Origin: Meandrina meandrites
Taxonomy: Eukaryota; Cnidaria; Anthozoa; Scleractinia; Meandrinidae
Assembly: GCA_963693305.1 (NCBI GenBank)
Contig: OY855906.1
Span: 21,688,161-21,752,160 of the forward strand
Length of the DNA stretch: 64,000 nucleotides
Direction of reading: 5' to 3'
In this document: positions 37,101 to 50,930 of the stretch, piece by piece
Layout of the letters: each line of letters starts with the position of its first letter
How positions within the stretch are numbered: the stretch's first letter is position 1
The notes under the pieces: generated by a model
Told to the model about the DNA's origin: nothing
The model's input: only the letters and a program-made list of their open reading frames with translations
The model's database searches: none
Made by a program: the position numbers and the translations under genes

Positions 37101-40100
37101 GAGTCGATTTGGGCCGTGAGCACCCAATTTCATGAAAATTGCGATTGGGCCGTAAAAATTGATTTTCTCATGATCTGAGCTCGGGGACCGCTTGTGAGTC
37201 GATTTGGGCCGTGAGCACCCAATTTCATGAAAATTGCGATTGGGCCGTAAAAATTGATTTTCTCATGATCTGAGCTCGGGGACCGCTTATGAGTCGATTT
37301 GGGCCGTGAGCACCCAATTTCATGAAAATTGCGATTCGGCCGTAAAAATTGATTTTCTCATGATCTGAGCTCGGGGACCGCTTGTGAGTCGATTTGGGCC
37401 GTGAGCACCCAATTTCATGAAATTTGCGATTCGGCCGTAAAAATTGATATTCTCATGATCGGAGCTCGGGGACCGCTTGTGAGTCGACTTGGGCCGTGAG
37501 CAGCCAATTTCATGAAAATTGCGATTTGGCCGTAAAAATTGATTTTCTCATGATCCGAGCTCGGGGACCCCTTTCTGAGTCGATTTGGGCCGTGAGCACC
37601 CAATTTCATGAAAATTGCGATTCGGCCGTAAAAATTGATTTTCTCATGATCCGAGCTCGGGGACCCCTTTCTGAGTCGATTTGGGCCGTGAGCACCCAAT
37701 TTCATGAAAATATCGATTTGGCCGTAAAACTTGATTCTCTCATGATCTGACCTCGGGGACCGCTTGTGAGTCGATTTGGGCCGTGAGCACCCAATTTCAT
37801 GAAAATTGCGATTTGGCCGTAAAAATTGATTTTCTCATGATCTGAGCTCGGGGACCGCTTGTGAGTCGATTTGGGCCATGAGCACCCAATTTCATGAAAA
37901 TTGCGATTCGGGCGTAAAAATTGATTTTCTCATGATCTGAGCTCGGGGACCGCTTGTGAGTCGATTTGGGCCGTGAGCACCCAATTTCATGAAAATTGCG
38001 ATTCGGCCGTAAAAATTGATTTTCTCATGATCTGAGCTCGGGGACCGCTTGTGAGTCGATTTGGGCCGTGAGCACCCAATTTCATGAAATTTCCGATTCG
38101 GCCGTAAAAATTGATATTCTCATGATCTGAGCTCGGGGACCGCTTGTGAGTCGACTTGGGCCGTGAGCACCCAATTTCATGAAAATTGCGATTTGGCCGT
38201 AAAAATTGATTTTCTTATGATCTGAGCTCGGGGAGCGCTTGTGAGTCGATTTGGTCCGTGAGCACCTAATTTCATGAAATTTGCGATTCGGCCGTAAAAA
38301 TTGATTTTCTCATGATCTGAGCTCTGGGACCGTTTTTGCGTAGATTCGGGGCGTGAGCACCCAATTTCATGAAAATTGCGATTCGGCCGTAAAAATAGAT
38401 TTTCTCATGATCTGAGCTCGGGGACCGCTTGTGAGTCGATTTGGGCCGTGAGCACCCAATTTCATGAAAATTGTGATTCGGCCTTAAAAATTGATATTCT
38501 GATGTTCTGAGCGCGGGGACGACTTGTGCGTCGATTTGAGCCGTGAGCACCCAATTTCATGAAAATTGCGATTCGGCCGTAAAAATTGATTTTCTCATGA
38601 TCTGAGCTGGTGGACCGCTTGTGCGTCGATTTGGGCCGTGGGCACCCAATTTCATGAAATTTGCGATTTGGCAGTAAAAATTGATTTTCTCATGATCTGA
38701 ACTAGGGGACCGCTTGTGCGTCGATTTGGGCCGTGAGCAGCCAATTTCATGAAATCTGCGATTCGGCCGTAAAAATTGAATTTCTCATGATCTTAGCTCG
38801 GGGACCGCTTGTGAGTCGATTTGGGCCGCGAGCACCCAATTTCATGAAAATTGCGATTCGGCCGTAAAAATTGATTTTCTCATGATCTGAGCTCGGGGAC
38901 CGCTTGTGAGTCGATTTGGGCCGTGAGCACCCAATTTCATGAAAATTGCGATTTGGCCGTAAAAATTGATTTTCTCATGATGTGAGCTCGGGGACCGCTT
39001 GTGAGTCGATTTGGGCCGTGAGCACCCAATTTCATGAAAATATCGATTCGGCCTTAAAAATTGATTTTCTCATGATCTGAGCTCGGGGACCGCTTGTGAG
39101 TCGATTTGGGCCGTGAGCACCCAATTTCATGAAAATTGCGATTTGGCCGTAAAAATTGATTTTCTCATGATGTGAGCTCGGGGACCGCTTGTGAGTCGAT
39201 TTGGGCCGTGAGAACCCAATTTCATGAAAATATCGATTCGGCCTTAAAAATTGATATTCTGATGTTCCGAGCTCGGAGACGACTTGTGCGTCGATTTGAG
39301 CCGTAAGCACCCAATTTCATGAAAATTGCGATTCGGCCGTAAAAATTGATTTTCTCATCATCTAAGCTCGGGGACCGCTTGTGAGTCGATTTGGGCCGTG
39401 AGCACCCAATTTCATGAAAATTGCAATTCGGCCTTAAAAATAAATATTCTGATGATCTGACCTCGGGAACGACTTGTGCGTCGATTTGGGCTGTGAGCAC
39501 CCAATTTCATGAAATTTGCATTTCGGCCGTAAAAATTGATTTTCTCATGATCTGAGCTCTGGGACCGCTTGTGCGTCGATTTGGGGCGTAAGCACCCAAT
39601 TTCATGAAAATTGCGATTCGGCCGTAAAAATTGATTTTCTCATGATCTGAGCTCGGGGACCGCTTGTGCGTCGATTTGGGCCGTGAGCTCCCAATTTCAT
39701 GAAATTTGCGATTCGGCCGTAAAAATTGATATTCTCATGATCTGAGCTCAAGGACCGCTTGTGAGTCGATTTGGGCCGTGAGCACCCAATTTAATGAAAA
39801 TTGCGATTCGGCCTTAAAAATTGATATTCTGATGTTCTGAGCTCGGGGACGACTTGTGCGTTGATTTGAGCCTTGAGCACCCAATTTTCTGAAAATTGCG
39901 ATTCGGCCGTAAAAATTGATTTTCTCATGATCTCAGCTCGGGGACCGCTTGTGAGTCTATTTGGGCCGTAAGCACCGAATTTCATGAAAATTGCGATTCG
40001 GCCTTAAAAATTGATATTCTGATGTTTTGAGCTCGGGGACGACTTGTGCGTCGATTTGGGCCGTGAGCACCCAATTTCATGAAAATTCCGATACGGCCTT

Positions 40101-41690
40101 AAAAATTGATATTCTGATGTTTTGAGCTCGGGGACGACTTGTGCGTCGATTTGGGCCGTGAGCACCCAATTTCATGAAATTTGCGATTCGGCAGTAAAAA
40201 TTGATTTTCTCATGATCTGAGCTCGGGGACCGCTTGTGCATCGATTTCGGGCGTGAGCACCCAATTTCATGAAAATTGCGTTTCGGCCGTAAAAATTGAT
40301 TTTCTCATGATCTGAGCTCGGGGACCGCTTTGTGAGTCGATTTGGGCCGTGATCACCCAATTTCATGAAAATTGCGATTCGGCCGTAAAAATTGATTTTC
40401 TCATGATCTGAGCTCGGGGAGCGCTTGTGAGTGGATTTGGGCCGTGAGCACCGAATTTCATGAAATTTGCGATTCGGCAGTAAAAATTGATTTTCTCATG
40501 ATCTTAACTCGGGGACCGCTTGTGAGTCGATTTGGGCCGTGAGCACCCAATTTCATGAAAATTGCGATTCGGCCTTAAAAATTGATATTCTGATGTTCTG
40601 AGCTCGGGGACGACTTGTGCGTCGATTTGGGCCGTGAGCACCCAATTTCATGAAAATTGCGATTCGACCTTAAAAATTGATATTCTGATGTTTTGAGCTC
40701 GGGGACGACTTGTGCGTCGATTTGGGCCGTGAGCACCCAATTTCATGAAAATTGCGATTCGGCCGTAAAAATTGATTTTCTCATGATCTGAGCTCGGGGA
40801 CCGCTTGTGCATCGATTTCGGGCGTAAGCACCCAATTTCATGAAAATTGCGTTTCGGCCGTAAAAATTGATTTTCTCATGATCTGAGCTCGGGGACCGCT
40901 TTGTGAGTCGATTTGGGCCGTGATCACCCAATTTCATGAAAATTGCGATTCGGCCGTAAAAATTGATTTTCTCATGATCTGAGCTCGGGGACCGCTTGTG
41001 AGTCGATTTGGGCCGTGAGCACCCAATTTCATGAAAATTGCGATTCGGCCGTAAAAATTGATTTTCTCATGATCTGAGCTCGGTGAACGCTTGTGCGTCG
41101 ATTTGGGCCGTGACCACCCAATTTCATAGAAATTGCGATTCGGCCGTAAAAATTGATTTTCTCATGATCTGAGCTCGGGGACCTTCTTGTGCGTCGATTT
41201 TGGCCGTGAGCACCCAATTTCATGAAAATTGCGATTCGGCCTTAAAAATTGACATTCTGATGTTCTGAGCTCGGGGACGACTTGTGCGTCGATTTGAGCC
41301 GTGAGCACCCAATTTCATGAAAATTGCGATTCGGCCGTAAAAATTGATTTTCTCATGATCTGAGCTCGGGGACCGCTTGTTAGTCGATTTGGGCCGTGAG
41401 CAGCCAATTTCATGAAATTTGCGATTCGGCCGTAAAAATTGATTTTCTCATGATCTGAGCTCGGGGACCGCTTGTGCGTCGATTTGGGCCGTGAGCACCC
41501 AATTTCATGAAAATTGCGTTTCGACCGTAAAAATTGATTTTCTCATGATCTGAGCTCGGGGACCGCTTTGTGAGTCGATTTGGGCCGTGATCACCCAATT
41601 TCATGAGAATTGCGATTCGGCCGTAAAACTTGATTTTCTCATGATCTGAGCTCGGGGAGCGCTTGTGAGTGGATTTGGGCCGTGAACACC
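34115..41690 (+). repeat. Segmental duplication of about 7 kb, copy 2
   Basis: This copy of 25.84-32.55 kb has two structural differences. Near 34,265 it lacks the AACTGATTTTCTTATG unit. It also contains an internal 856-bp tandem duplication (35.52-37.2 kb) absent from copy 1. The GAGCTCTGGG unit near 39,555 is present. Point differences from copy 1 include ATCGGAGC near 37,460, ATTCCGATACGG near 40,085 and GGTGAACGC near 41,084. Confidence 0.87.
35521..37232 (+). repeat. 856-bp tandem duplication (two copies)
   Basis: AATTACGATTCGG occurs at 35,521 and 36,377, exactly 856 bp apart (nine monomers plus one base). Between and after them the same order repeats: CGGCGG, CATGGTCTG, GAGCAGGC, GTGATCACC with AATTTGATG, CTGTGCTC, CGCCTTTGCG, GCAATTCGGAC and CATGGTCTAAGC. 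Only one copy is present at the equivalent place near 27.3-28.1 kb, so the event postdates the large segmental duplication or was lost there. Confidence 0.88.
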
Positions 41691-44600
41691 CAATTTCATG
41701 AAAATTGCGATTTGGCCGTAAAAATTGATTTTCTCATGATCTGAGCTCGGGGACCGCTTATGAGTCGATTTGGGCCGTGAGCACCCAATTTCATGAAAAT
41801 TGCGATTAGGCCGTAAAAATTGATTTTCTCATGATCTGAGGTCGGGGACCGCTTGTGAGTCGATTTGGGCCGTGAGCACCCAATTTCATCAAAATTGCGA
41901 TTCGGCCGTAAAAATTGATTTTCTCATGATCTGAGCTCGGGGACCGCTTTGTGAGTCGATTTGGGCCGCGATAACCCAATTTCATGAAAATTGCGATTCG
42001 GCCGTAAAAATTGATTTTCTCATGATCTGAGCTCGGGGACCGCTTGTGCGTCGATATGGGCCGTGAGCAGCCAATTTCATGAAAATTGCGATTCGGCCGT
42101 AAAAATTGATTTTCTCATGATCCGAGCTCGGGGACCCCTTTCTGAGTCGATTTGGGCCGTGAGCACCCAATTTCATGAAAATATCGATTTGGCCGTAAAA
42201 CTTGATTCTCTCATGATCTGACCTCGGGGACCGCTTGTGAGTCGATTTGGGCCGTGAGCACCCAATTTCATGAAAATTGCGATTCGGCCGTAAAAATCTA
42301 TTTTCTCATGATCTGAGCTCGGGGACCGCTTGTGCGTCGATTTGGGCCGTGAGCACCCAATTTCATGAAATTTGCGATTCGGCCTTAAAAATTGACATTC
42401 TGATGATGTGAGCTCGGGGACGACTTGTGCGTCGATTTGGGCCGCGAGCACCCAATTTCATGAAAATTGCAATTCGGACTTAAAAATTGTTATTCTGATG
42501 TTCTGAGGTCGGGGACGACTTGTGCGTCGATTTGAGCCGTGAGCACCCAATTTCATGAAATTTGCGATTCGGCAGTAAAAATTGATTTTCTCATGATCTG
42601 AGGTCGGGGACCGCTTGTGAGTCGATTTGGGCCGTGAGCACCCAATTTCATCAAAATTGCGATTCGGCCGTAAAAATTGATTTTCTCATGATGTGAGCTC
42701 GGGGACCGCTTGTGAGTCGATTTGGGCCGTGAGCACATAATTTCATGAAAATATCGAGTCGGCCTTAAAAATTGATTTTCTCATGATCTGAGCTCGGGGA
42801 CCGCTTGTGAGTCGATTTGGGCCGTGAGCACCCAATTTCATGAAAATTGCGATTCGGCCGTAAAAATTGATTTTCTCATGATGTGAGCTCGGGGACCGCT
42901 TGTGAGTCGATTTGGGCCGTGAGAACCCAATTTCATGAAAATATCGATTCGGCCTTAAAAATTGATATTCTGATGTTCCGAGCGCGGGGACGACTTGTGC
43001 GTCGATTTGAGCCGTGAGCACCCAATTTCATGAAAATTGCGATTCGGCCGTAAAAATTGATTTTCTCATCATCTAAGCTCGGGGACCGCTTGTGAGTCGA
43101 TTTGGGCCGTGAGCACCCAATTTCATGAAAATTGCAATTCGGCCTTAAAAATAAATATTCTGATGATCTGACCTCGGGAACGACTTGTGCGTCGATTTGG
43201 GCTGTGAGCACCCAATTTCATGAAATTTGCATTTCGGCCGTAAAAATTGATTTTCTCATGATCTGAGCTCTGGGACCGCTTGTGCGTCGATTTGGGGCGT
43301 AAGCACCCAATTTCATGAAAATTGCGATTCGGCCGTAAAAATTGATTTTCTCATGATCTGAGCTCGGGGACCGCTTGTGCGTCGATTTGGGCCGTGAGCT
43401 CCCAATTTCATGAAATTTGCGATTCGGCCGTAAAAATTGATATTCTCATGATCTGAGCTCAAGGACCGCTTGTGAGTCGATTTGGGCCGTGAGCACCCAA
43501 TTTCATGAAAATTGCGATTCGGCCTTAAAAATTGATATTCTGATGTTCTGAGCTCGGGGACGACTTGTGCGTCGATTTGGGCCGTGAGCAACCAATTTCA
43601 TGAAAATTGCGATTCGGCCTTAAAAATTGATATTCTGATGTTTTGAGCTCGGGGACGACTTGTGCGTCGATTTGGGCCGTGAGCACCCAATTTCATGAAA
43701 ATTGCGATTCGACCTTAAAAATTGATATTCTGATGTTTTGAGCTCGGGGACGACTTGTGCGTCGATTTGGGCCGTGAGCACCCAATTTCATGAAAATTGC
43801 GATTCGGCCGTAAAAATTGATTTTCTCATGATCTGAGCTCGGGGACCGCTTTGTGAGTCGATTTGGGCCGTGATCACCCAATTTCATGAAAATTGCGATT
43901 CGGCCGTAAAAACTGATTTTCTTATGATCTGAGCTCGGGGACCGCTTGTGAGTCGATTTGGGCCGTGAGCACCCAATTTCATGAAAATTGCGATTCGGCC
44001 GTAAAAATTGATTTTCTCATGATCTGAGCTCGGGGACCGCTTGTGCATCGATTTCGGGCGTGAGCACCCAATTTCATGAAAATTGCGATTCGGCCGTAAA
44101 AATTGATTTTCTCATGATCTGAGCTCGGGGACCGCTTTGTGAGTCGATTTGGGCCGTGATCACCCAATTTCATGAAAATTGCGATTCGGCCGTAAAAATT
44201 GATTTTCTCATGATCTGAGCTGGGGGACCGCTTGTGAGTCGATTTGGGCCGTGAGCACCCAATTTCATGAAAATTGCGATTCGGCCGTAAAAATTGATTT
44301 TCTCATGATCTGAGCTCGGGGAACGCTTGTGCGTCGATTTGGGCCGTGAGCACCCAATTTCATAGAAATTGCGATTCGGCCGTAAAAATTGATTTTCTCA
44401 TGATCTGAGCTCGGGGACCTTCTTGTGCGTCGATTTTGGCCGTGAGCACCCAATTTCATGAAAATTGCGATTCGGCCTTAAAAATTGACATTCTGATGTT
44501 CTGTTCTCGGGGACGACTTGTGCGTCGATTTGAGCCGTGAGCACCCAATTTCATGAAAATTGCGATTCGGCCGTAAAAATTGATTTTCTCATGATCTGAG

Positions 44601-46540
44601 CTCGGGGACCGCTTGTTAGTCGATTTGGGCCGTGAGCAGCCAATTTCATGAAATTTGCGATTCGGCCGTAAAAATTGATTTTCTCATGATCTGAGCTCGG
44701 GGACCGCTTGTGCGTCGATTTGGGCCGTGAGCACCCAATTTCATGAAAATTGCGTTTCGACCGTAAAAATTGATTTTCTCATGATCTGAGCTCGGGGACC
44801 GCTTTGTGAGTCGATTTGGGCCGTGATCACCCAATTTCATGAGAATTGCGATTCGGCCGTAAAACTTGATTTTCTCATGATCTGAGCTCGGGGAGCGCTT
44901 GTGAGTGGATTTGGGCCGTGAGCACCGAATTTCATGAAATTTGCGATTCGGCAGTAAAAATTGATTTTCTCATGATCTTAACTCGGGGACCGCTTGTGCG
45001 TCGATTTGGGCCGTGAGCACCCAATTTCATGAGAATTGCGATTCGGCCGTAAAACTTGATTTTCTCATGATCTGAGCTCGGGGAGCGCTTGTGAGTGGAT
45101 TTGGGCCGTGAACACCGAATTTCATGAAATTTGCGATTCGGCAGTAAAAATTGATTTTCTCATGATCTTAACTCGGGGACCGCTTGTGAGTCGATTTGGG
45201 CCGTGAGCACCCAATTTCATCAAAATTGCGATTCGGCCGTAAAAATTGATTTTCTCATGATCTGAGCTCGGGGACCGCTTTTTGAGTCGATTTTGGCCGT
45301 GAGCACCCAATTTCATGAAGATTGCGATTCGGCCTTAAAAATTGATATTCTGATGTTCTGAGCTCGGGGACGACTTGTGCGTCGATTTGAGCCGTGAGCA
45401 CCCAATTTCATGAAAATTGCGATTCGGCGGTAAAAATTGATTTTCTCATGATCTGAGCTCGGGGACCGCTTGTTAGTCGATTTGGGCCGTGAGCACCCAA
45501 TTTCATGAAATTTGCGATTCGGCCGTGAAAATTGATTTTCTCATGGTCTGAGCTCGGGGACCGCTTGTGAGTCGATTTGCGCCGTGAGCACCCAATTTCA
45601 TGAAAATTGCGATTTGGCCGTAAAAATTGATTTTCTCATGATCTGAGCTCGGGGACCGCTTGTGCGTCGATTTGGGCCGTGAGCACCCAATTTCATGAAA
45701 ATTGCGTTTCGACCGTAAAAATTGATTTTCTCATGATCTGAGCTCGGGGACCGCTTTGTGAGTCGATTTGGGCCGTGATCACCCAATTTCATGAGAATTG
45801 CGATTCGGCCGTAAAACTTGATTTTCTCATGATCTGAGCTCGGGGAGCGCTTGTGAGTGGATTTGGGCCGTGAGCACCGAATTTCATGAAATTTGCGATT
45901 CGGCAGTAAAAATTGATTTTCTCATGATCTTAACTCGGGGACCGCTTGTGCGTCGATTTGGGCCGTGAGCACCCAATTTCATGAGAATTGCGATTCGGCC
46001 GTAAAACTTGATTTTCTCATGATCTGAGCTCGGGGAGCGCTTGTGAGTGGATTTGGGCCGTGAACACCGAATTTCATGAAATTTGCGATTCGGCAGTAAA
46101 AATTGATTTTCTCATGATCTTAACTCGGGGACCGCTTGTGAGTCGATTTGGGCCGTGAGCACCCAATTTCATCAAAATTGCGATTCGGCCGTAAAAATTG
46201 ATTTTCTCATGATCTGAGCTCGGGGACCGCTTTTTGAGTCGATTTTGGCCGTGAGCACCCAATTTCATGAAGATTGCGATTCGGCCTTAAAAATTGATAT
46301 TCTGATGTTCTGAGCTCGGGGACGACTTGTGCGTCGATTTGAGCCGTGAGCACCCAATTTCATGAAAATTGCGATTCGGCGGTAAAAATTGATTTTCTCA
46401 TGATCTGAGCTCGGGGACCGCTTGTTAGTCGATTTGGGCCGTGAGCACCCAATTTCATGAAATTTGCGATTCGGCCGTGAAAATTGATTTTCTCATGGTC
46501 TGAGCTCGGGGACCGCTTGTGAGTCGATTTGCGCCGTGAG
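41690..46540 (+). repeat. Mosaic satellite segment with 952-bp duplication
   Basis: The left part (41,690-43,600) combines CTTATGAG units, GATTAGGCC, GATATGGGCC (about 42,053), one CCCCTTTCTGAG unit, AATCTATTTTC, GATGATGTGAG, ATTGTTATTC and GAGCACATAATTT, then part of block N. It recurs at 49,018-50,930. From about 43,690 it follows block M. Between 44.65 and 46.5 kb a ten-monomer segment (952 bp) is duplicated in tandem: frame landmarks 44,646/45,598 and 45,122/46,074, with GATTTGCGCCG near 45,577 and 46,529. Confidence 0.83.
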
Positions 46541-49500
46541 CACCCAATTTCATGAAAATTGCGATTTGGCCGTAAAAATTGATTTTCTCATGATGTGAGC
46601 TCGGGGACCGCTTGTGAGTCGATTTGGGCCGTGAGAACCCAATTTCATGAAAATATCGATTCGGCCTTAAAAATTGATATTCTGATGTTCCGAGCTCGGA
46701 GACGACTTGTGCGTCGATTTGAGCCGTAAGCACCCAATTTCATGAAAATTGCGATTCGGCCGTAAAAATTGATTTTCTCATCATCTAAGCTCGGGGACCG
46801 CTTGTGAGTCGATTTGGGCCGTGAGCACCCAATTTCATGAAAATTGCAATTCGGCCTTAAAAATAAATATTCTGATGATCTGACCTCGGGAACGACTTGT
46901 GCGTCGATTTGGGCTGTGAGCACCCAATTTCATGAAATTTGCATTTCGGCCGTAAAAATTGATTTTCTCATGATCTGAGCTCTGGGACCGCTTGTGCGTC
47001 GATTTGGGGCGTAAGCACCCAATTTCATGAAAATTGCGATTCGGCCGTAAAAATTGATTTTCTCATGATCTGAGCTCGGGGACCGCTTGTGCGTCGATTT
47101 GGGCCGTGAGCTCCCAATTTCATGAAATTTGCGATTCGGCCGTAAAAATTGATATTCTCATGATCTGAGCTCAAGGACCGCTTGTGAGTCGATTTGGGCC
47201 GTGAGCACCCAATTTAATGAAAATTGCGATTCGGCCTTAAAAATTGATATTCTGATGTTCTGAGCTCGGGGACGACTTGTGCGTTGATTTGAGCCTTGAG
47301 CACCCAATTTTCTGAAAATTGCGATTCGGCCGTAAAAATTGATTTTCTCATGATCTCAGCTCGGGGACCGCTTGTGAGTCTATTTGGGCCGTAAGCACCG
47401 AATTTCATGAAAATTGCGATTCGGCCTTAAAAATTGATATTCTGATGTTTTGAGCTCGGGGACGACTTGTGCGTCGATTTGGGCCGTGAGCACCCAATTT
47501 CATGAAAATTACGATACGGCCTTAAAAATTGATATTCTGATGTTTTGAGCTCGGGGACGACTTGTGCGTCGATTTGGGCCGTGAGCACCCAATTTCATGA
47601 AATTTGCGATTCGGCAGTAAAAATTGATTTTCTCATGATCTGAGCTCGGGGACCGCTTGTGCATCGATTTCGGGCGTGAGCACCCAATTTCATGAAAATT
47701 GCGTTTCGGCCGTAAAAATTGATTTTCTCATGATCTGAGCTCGGGGACCGCTTTGTGAGTCGATTTGGGCCGTGATCACCCAATTTCATGAAAATTGCGA
47801 TTCGGCCGTAAAAATTGATTTTCTCATGATCTGAGCTCGGGGAGCGCTTGTGAGTGGATTTGGGCCGTGAGCACCGAATTTCATGAAATTTGCGATTCGG
47901 CAGTAAAAATTGATTTTCTCATGATCTTAACTCGGGGACCGCTTGTGAGTCGATTTGGGCCGTGAGCACCCAATTTCATGAAAATTGCGATTCGGCCTTA
48001 AAAATTGATATTCTGATGTTCTGAGCTCGGGGACGACTTGTGCGTCGATTTGGGCCGTGAGCACCCAATTTCATGAAAATTGCGATTCGACCTTAAAAAT
48101 TGATATTCTGATGTTTTGAGCTCGGGGACGACTTGTGCGTCGATTTGGGCCGTGAGCACCCAATTTCATGAAAATTGCGATTCGGCCGTAAAAATTGATT
48201 TTCTCATGATCTGAGCTCGGGGACCGCTTGTGCATCGATTTCGGGCGTAAGCACCCAATTTCATGAAAATTGCGTTTCGGCCGTAAAAATTGATTTTCTC
48301 ATGATCTGAGCTCGGGGACCGCTTTGTGAGTCGATTTGGGCCGTGATCACCCAATTTCATGAAAATTGCGATTCGGCCGTAAAAATTGATTTTCTCATGA
48401 TCTGAGCTCGGGGACCGCTTGTGAGTCGATTTGGGCCGTGAGCACCCAATTTCATGAAAATTGCGATTCGGCCGTAAAAATTGATTTTCTCATGATCTGA
48501 GCTCGGGGACCTTCTTGTGCGTCGATTTTGGCCGTGAGCACCCAATTTCATGAAAATTGCGATTCGGCCTTAAAAATTGACATTCTGATGTTCTGAGCTC
48601 GGGGACGACTTGTGCGTCGATTTGAGCCGTGAGCACCCAATTTCATGAAAATTGCGATTCGGCCGTAAAAATTGATTTTCTCATGATCTGAGCTCGGGGA
48701 CCGCTTGTTAGTCGATTTGGGCCGTGAGCAGCCAATTTCATGAAATTTGCGATTCGGCCGTAAAAATTGATTTTCTCATGATCTGAGCTCGGGGACCGCT
48801 TGTGCGTCGATTTGGGCCGTGAGCACCCAATTTCATGAAAATTGCGTTTCGACCGTAAAAATTGATTTTCTCATGATCTGAGCTCGGGGACCGCTTTGTG
48901 AGTCGATTTGGGCCGTGATCACCCAATTTCATGAGAATTGCGATTCGGCCGTAAAACTTGATTTTCTCATGATCTGAGCTCGGGGAGCGCTTGTGAGTGG
49001 ATTTGGGCCGTGAACACCCAATTTCATGAAAATTGCGATTTGGCCGTAAAAATTGATTTTCTCATGATCTGAGCTCGGGGACCGCTTATGAGTCGATTTG
49101 GGCCGTGAGCACCCAATTTCATGAAAATTGCGATTAGGCCGTAAAAATTGATTTTCTCATGATCTGAGGTCGGGGACCGCTTGTGAGTCGATTTGGGCCG
49201 TGAGCACCCAATTTCATCAAAATTGCGATTCGGCCGTAAAAATTGATTTTCTCATGATCTGAGCTCGGGGACCGCTTTGTGAGTCGATTTGGGCCGCGAT
49301 AACCCAATTTCATGAAAATTGCGATTCGGCCGTAAAAATTGATTTTCTCATGATCTGAGCTCGGGGACCGCTTGTGCGTCGATATGGGCCGTGAGCAGCC
49401 AATTTCATGAAAATTGCGATTCGGCCGTAAAAATTGATTTTCTCATGATCCGAGCTCGGGGACCCCTTTCTGAGTCGATTTGGGCCGTGAGCACCCAATT

Positions 49501-50930
49501 TCATGAAAATATCGATTTGGCCGTAAAACTTGATTCTCTCATGATCTGACCTCGGGGACCGCTTGTGAGTCGATTTGGGCCGTGAGCACCCAATTTCATG
49601 AAAATTGCGATTCGGCCGTAAAAATCTATTTTCTCATGATCTGAGCTCGGGGACCGCTTGTGCGTCGATTTGGGCCGTGAGCACCCAATTTCATGAAATT
49701 TGCGATTCGGCCTTAAAAATTGACATTCTGATGATGTGAGCTCGGGGACGACTTGTGCGTCGATTTGGGCCGCGAGCACCCAATTTCATGAAAATTGCAA
49801 TTCGGACTTAAAAATTGTTATTCTGATGTTCTGAGGTCGGGGACGACTTGTGCGTCGATTTGAGCCGTGAGCACCCAATTTCATGAAATTTGCGATTCGG
49901 CAGTAAAAATTGATTTTCTCATGATCTGAGGTCGGGGACCGCTTGTGAGTCGATTTGGGCCGTGAGCACCCAATTTCATCAAAATTGCGATTCGGCCGTA
50001 AAAATTGATTTTCTCATGATGTGAGCTCGGGGACCGCTTGTGAGTCGATTTGGGCCGTGAGCACATAATTTCATGAAAATATCGAGTCGGCCTTAAAAAT
50101 TGATTTTCTCATGATCTGAGCTCGGGGACCGCTTGTGAGTCGATTTGGGCCGTGAGCACCCAATTTCATGAAAATTGCGATTCGGCCGTAAAAATTGATT
50201 TTCTCATGATGTGAGCTCGGGGACCGCTTGTGAGTCGATTTGGGCCGTGAGAACCCAATTTCATGAAAATATCGATTCGGCCTTAAAAATTGATATTCTG
50301 ATGTTCCGAGCGCGGGGACGACTTGTGCGTCGATTTGAGCCGTGAGCACCCAATTTCATGAAAATTGCGATTCGGCCGTAAAAATTGATTTTCTCATCAT
50401 CTAAGCTCGGGGACCGCTTGTGAGTCGATTTGGGCCGTGAGCACCCAATTTCATGAAAATTGCAATTCGGCCTTAAAAATAAATATTCTGATGATCTGAC
50501 CTCGGGAACGACTTGTGCGTCGATTTGGGCTGTGAGCACCCAATTTCATGAAATTTGCATTTCGGCCGTAAAAATTGATTTTCTCATGATCTGAGCTCTG
50601 GGACCGCTTGTGCGTCGATTTGGGGCGTAAGCACCCAATTTCATGAAAATTGCGATTCGGCCGTAAAAATTGATTTTCTCATGATCTGAGCTCGGGGACC
50701 GCTTGTGCGTCGATTTGGGCCGTGAGCTCCCAATTTCATGAAATTTGCGATTCGGCCGTAAAAATTGATATTCTCATGATCTGAGCTCAAGGACCGCTTG
50801 TGAGTCGATTTGGGCCGTGAGCACCCAATTTCATGAAAATTGCGATTCGGCCTTAAAAATTGATATTCTGATGTTCTGAGCTCGGGGACGACTTGTGCGT
50901 CGATTTGGGCCGTGAGCAACCAATTTCATG
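46540..50930 (+). repeat. 7.4-kb-offset copy of 39.12-43.6 kb
   Basis: From the GATGTGAGC/GAGAACCC units onward the sequence follows 39.12-43.6 kb at 7,423 bp, falling to 7,328 bp after about 48,480. There one monomer is missing: the GGTGAACGC unit ending in CATAGAAATTG, present at 41,084-41,135. The arrangement implies that about 7.4 kb (39.12-46.54) was duplicated in tandem. The junction near 46,540 follows the GCGCCGTGAGC unit and joins block L-type units to block N-type units. Confidence 0.85.
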
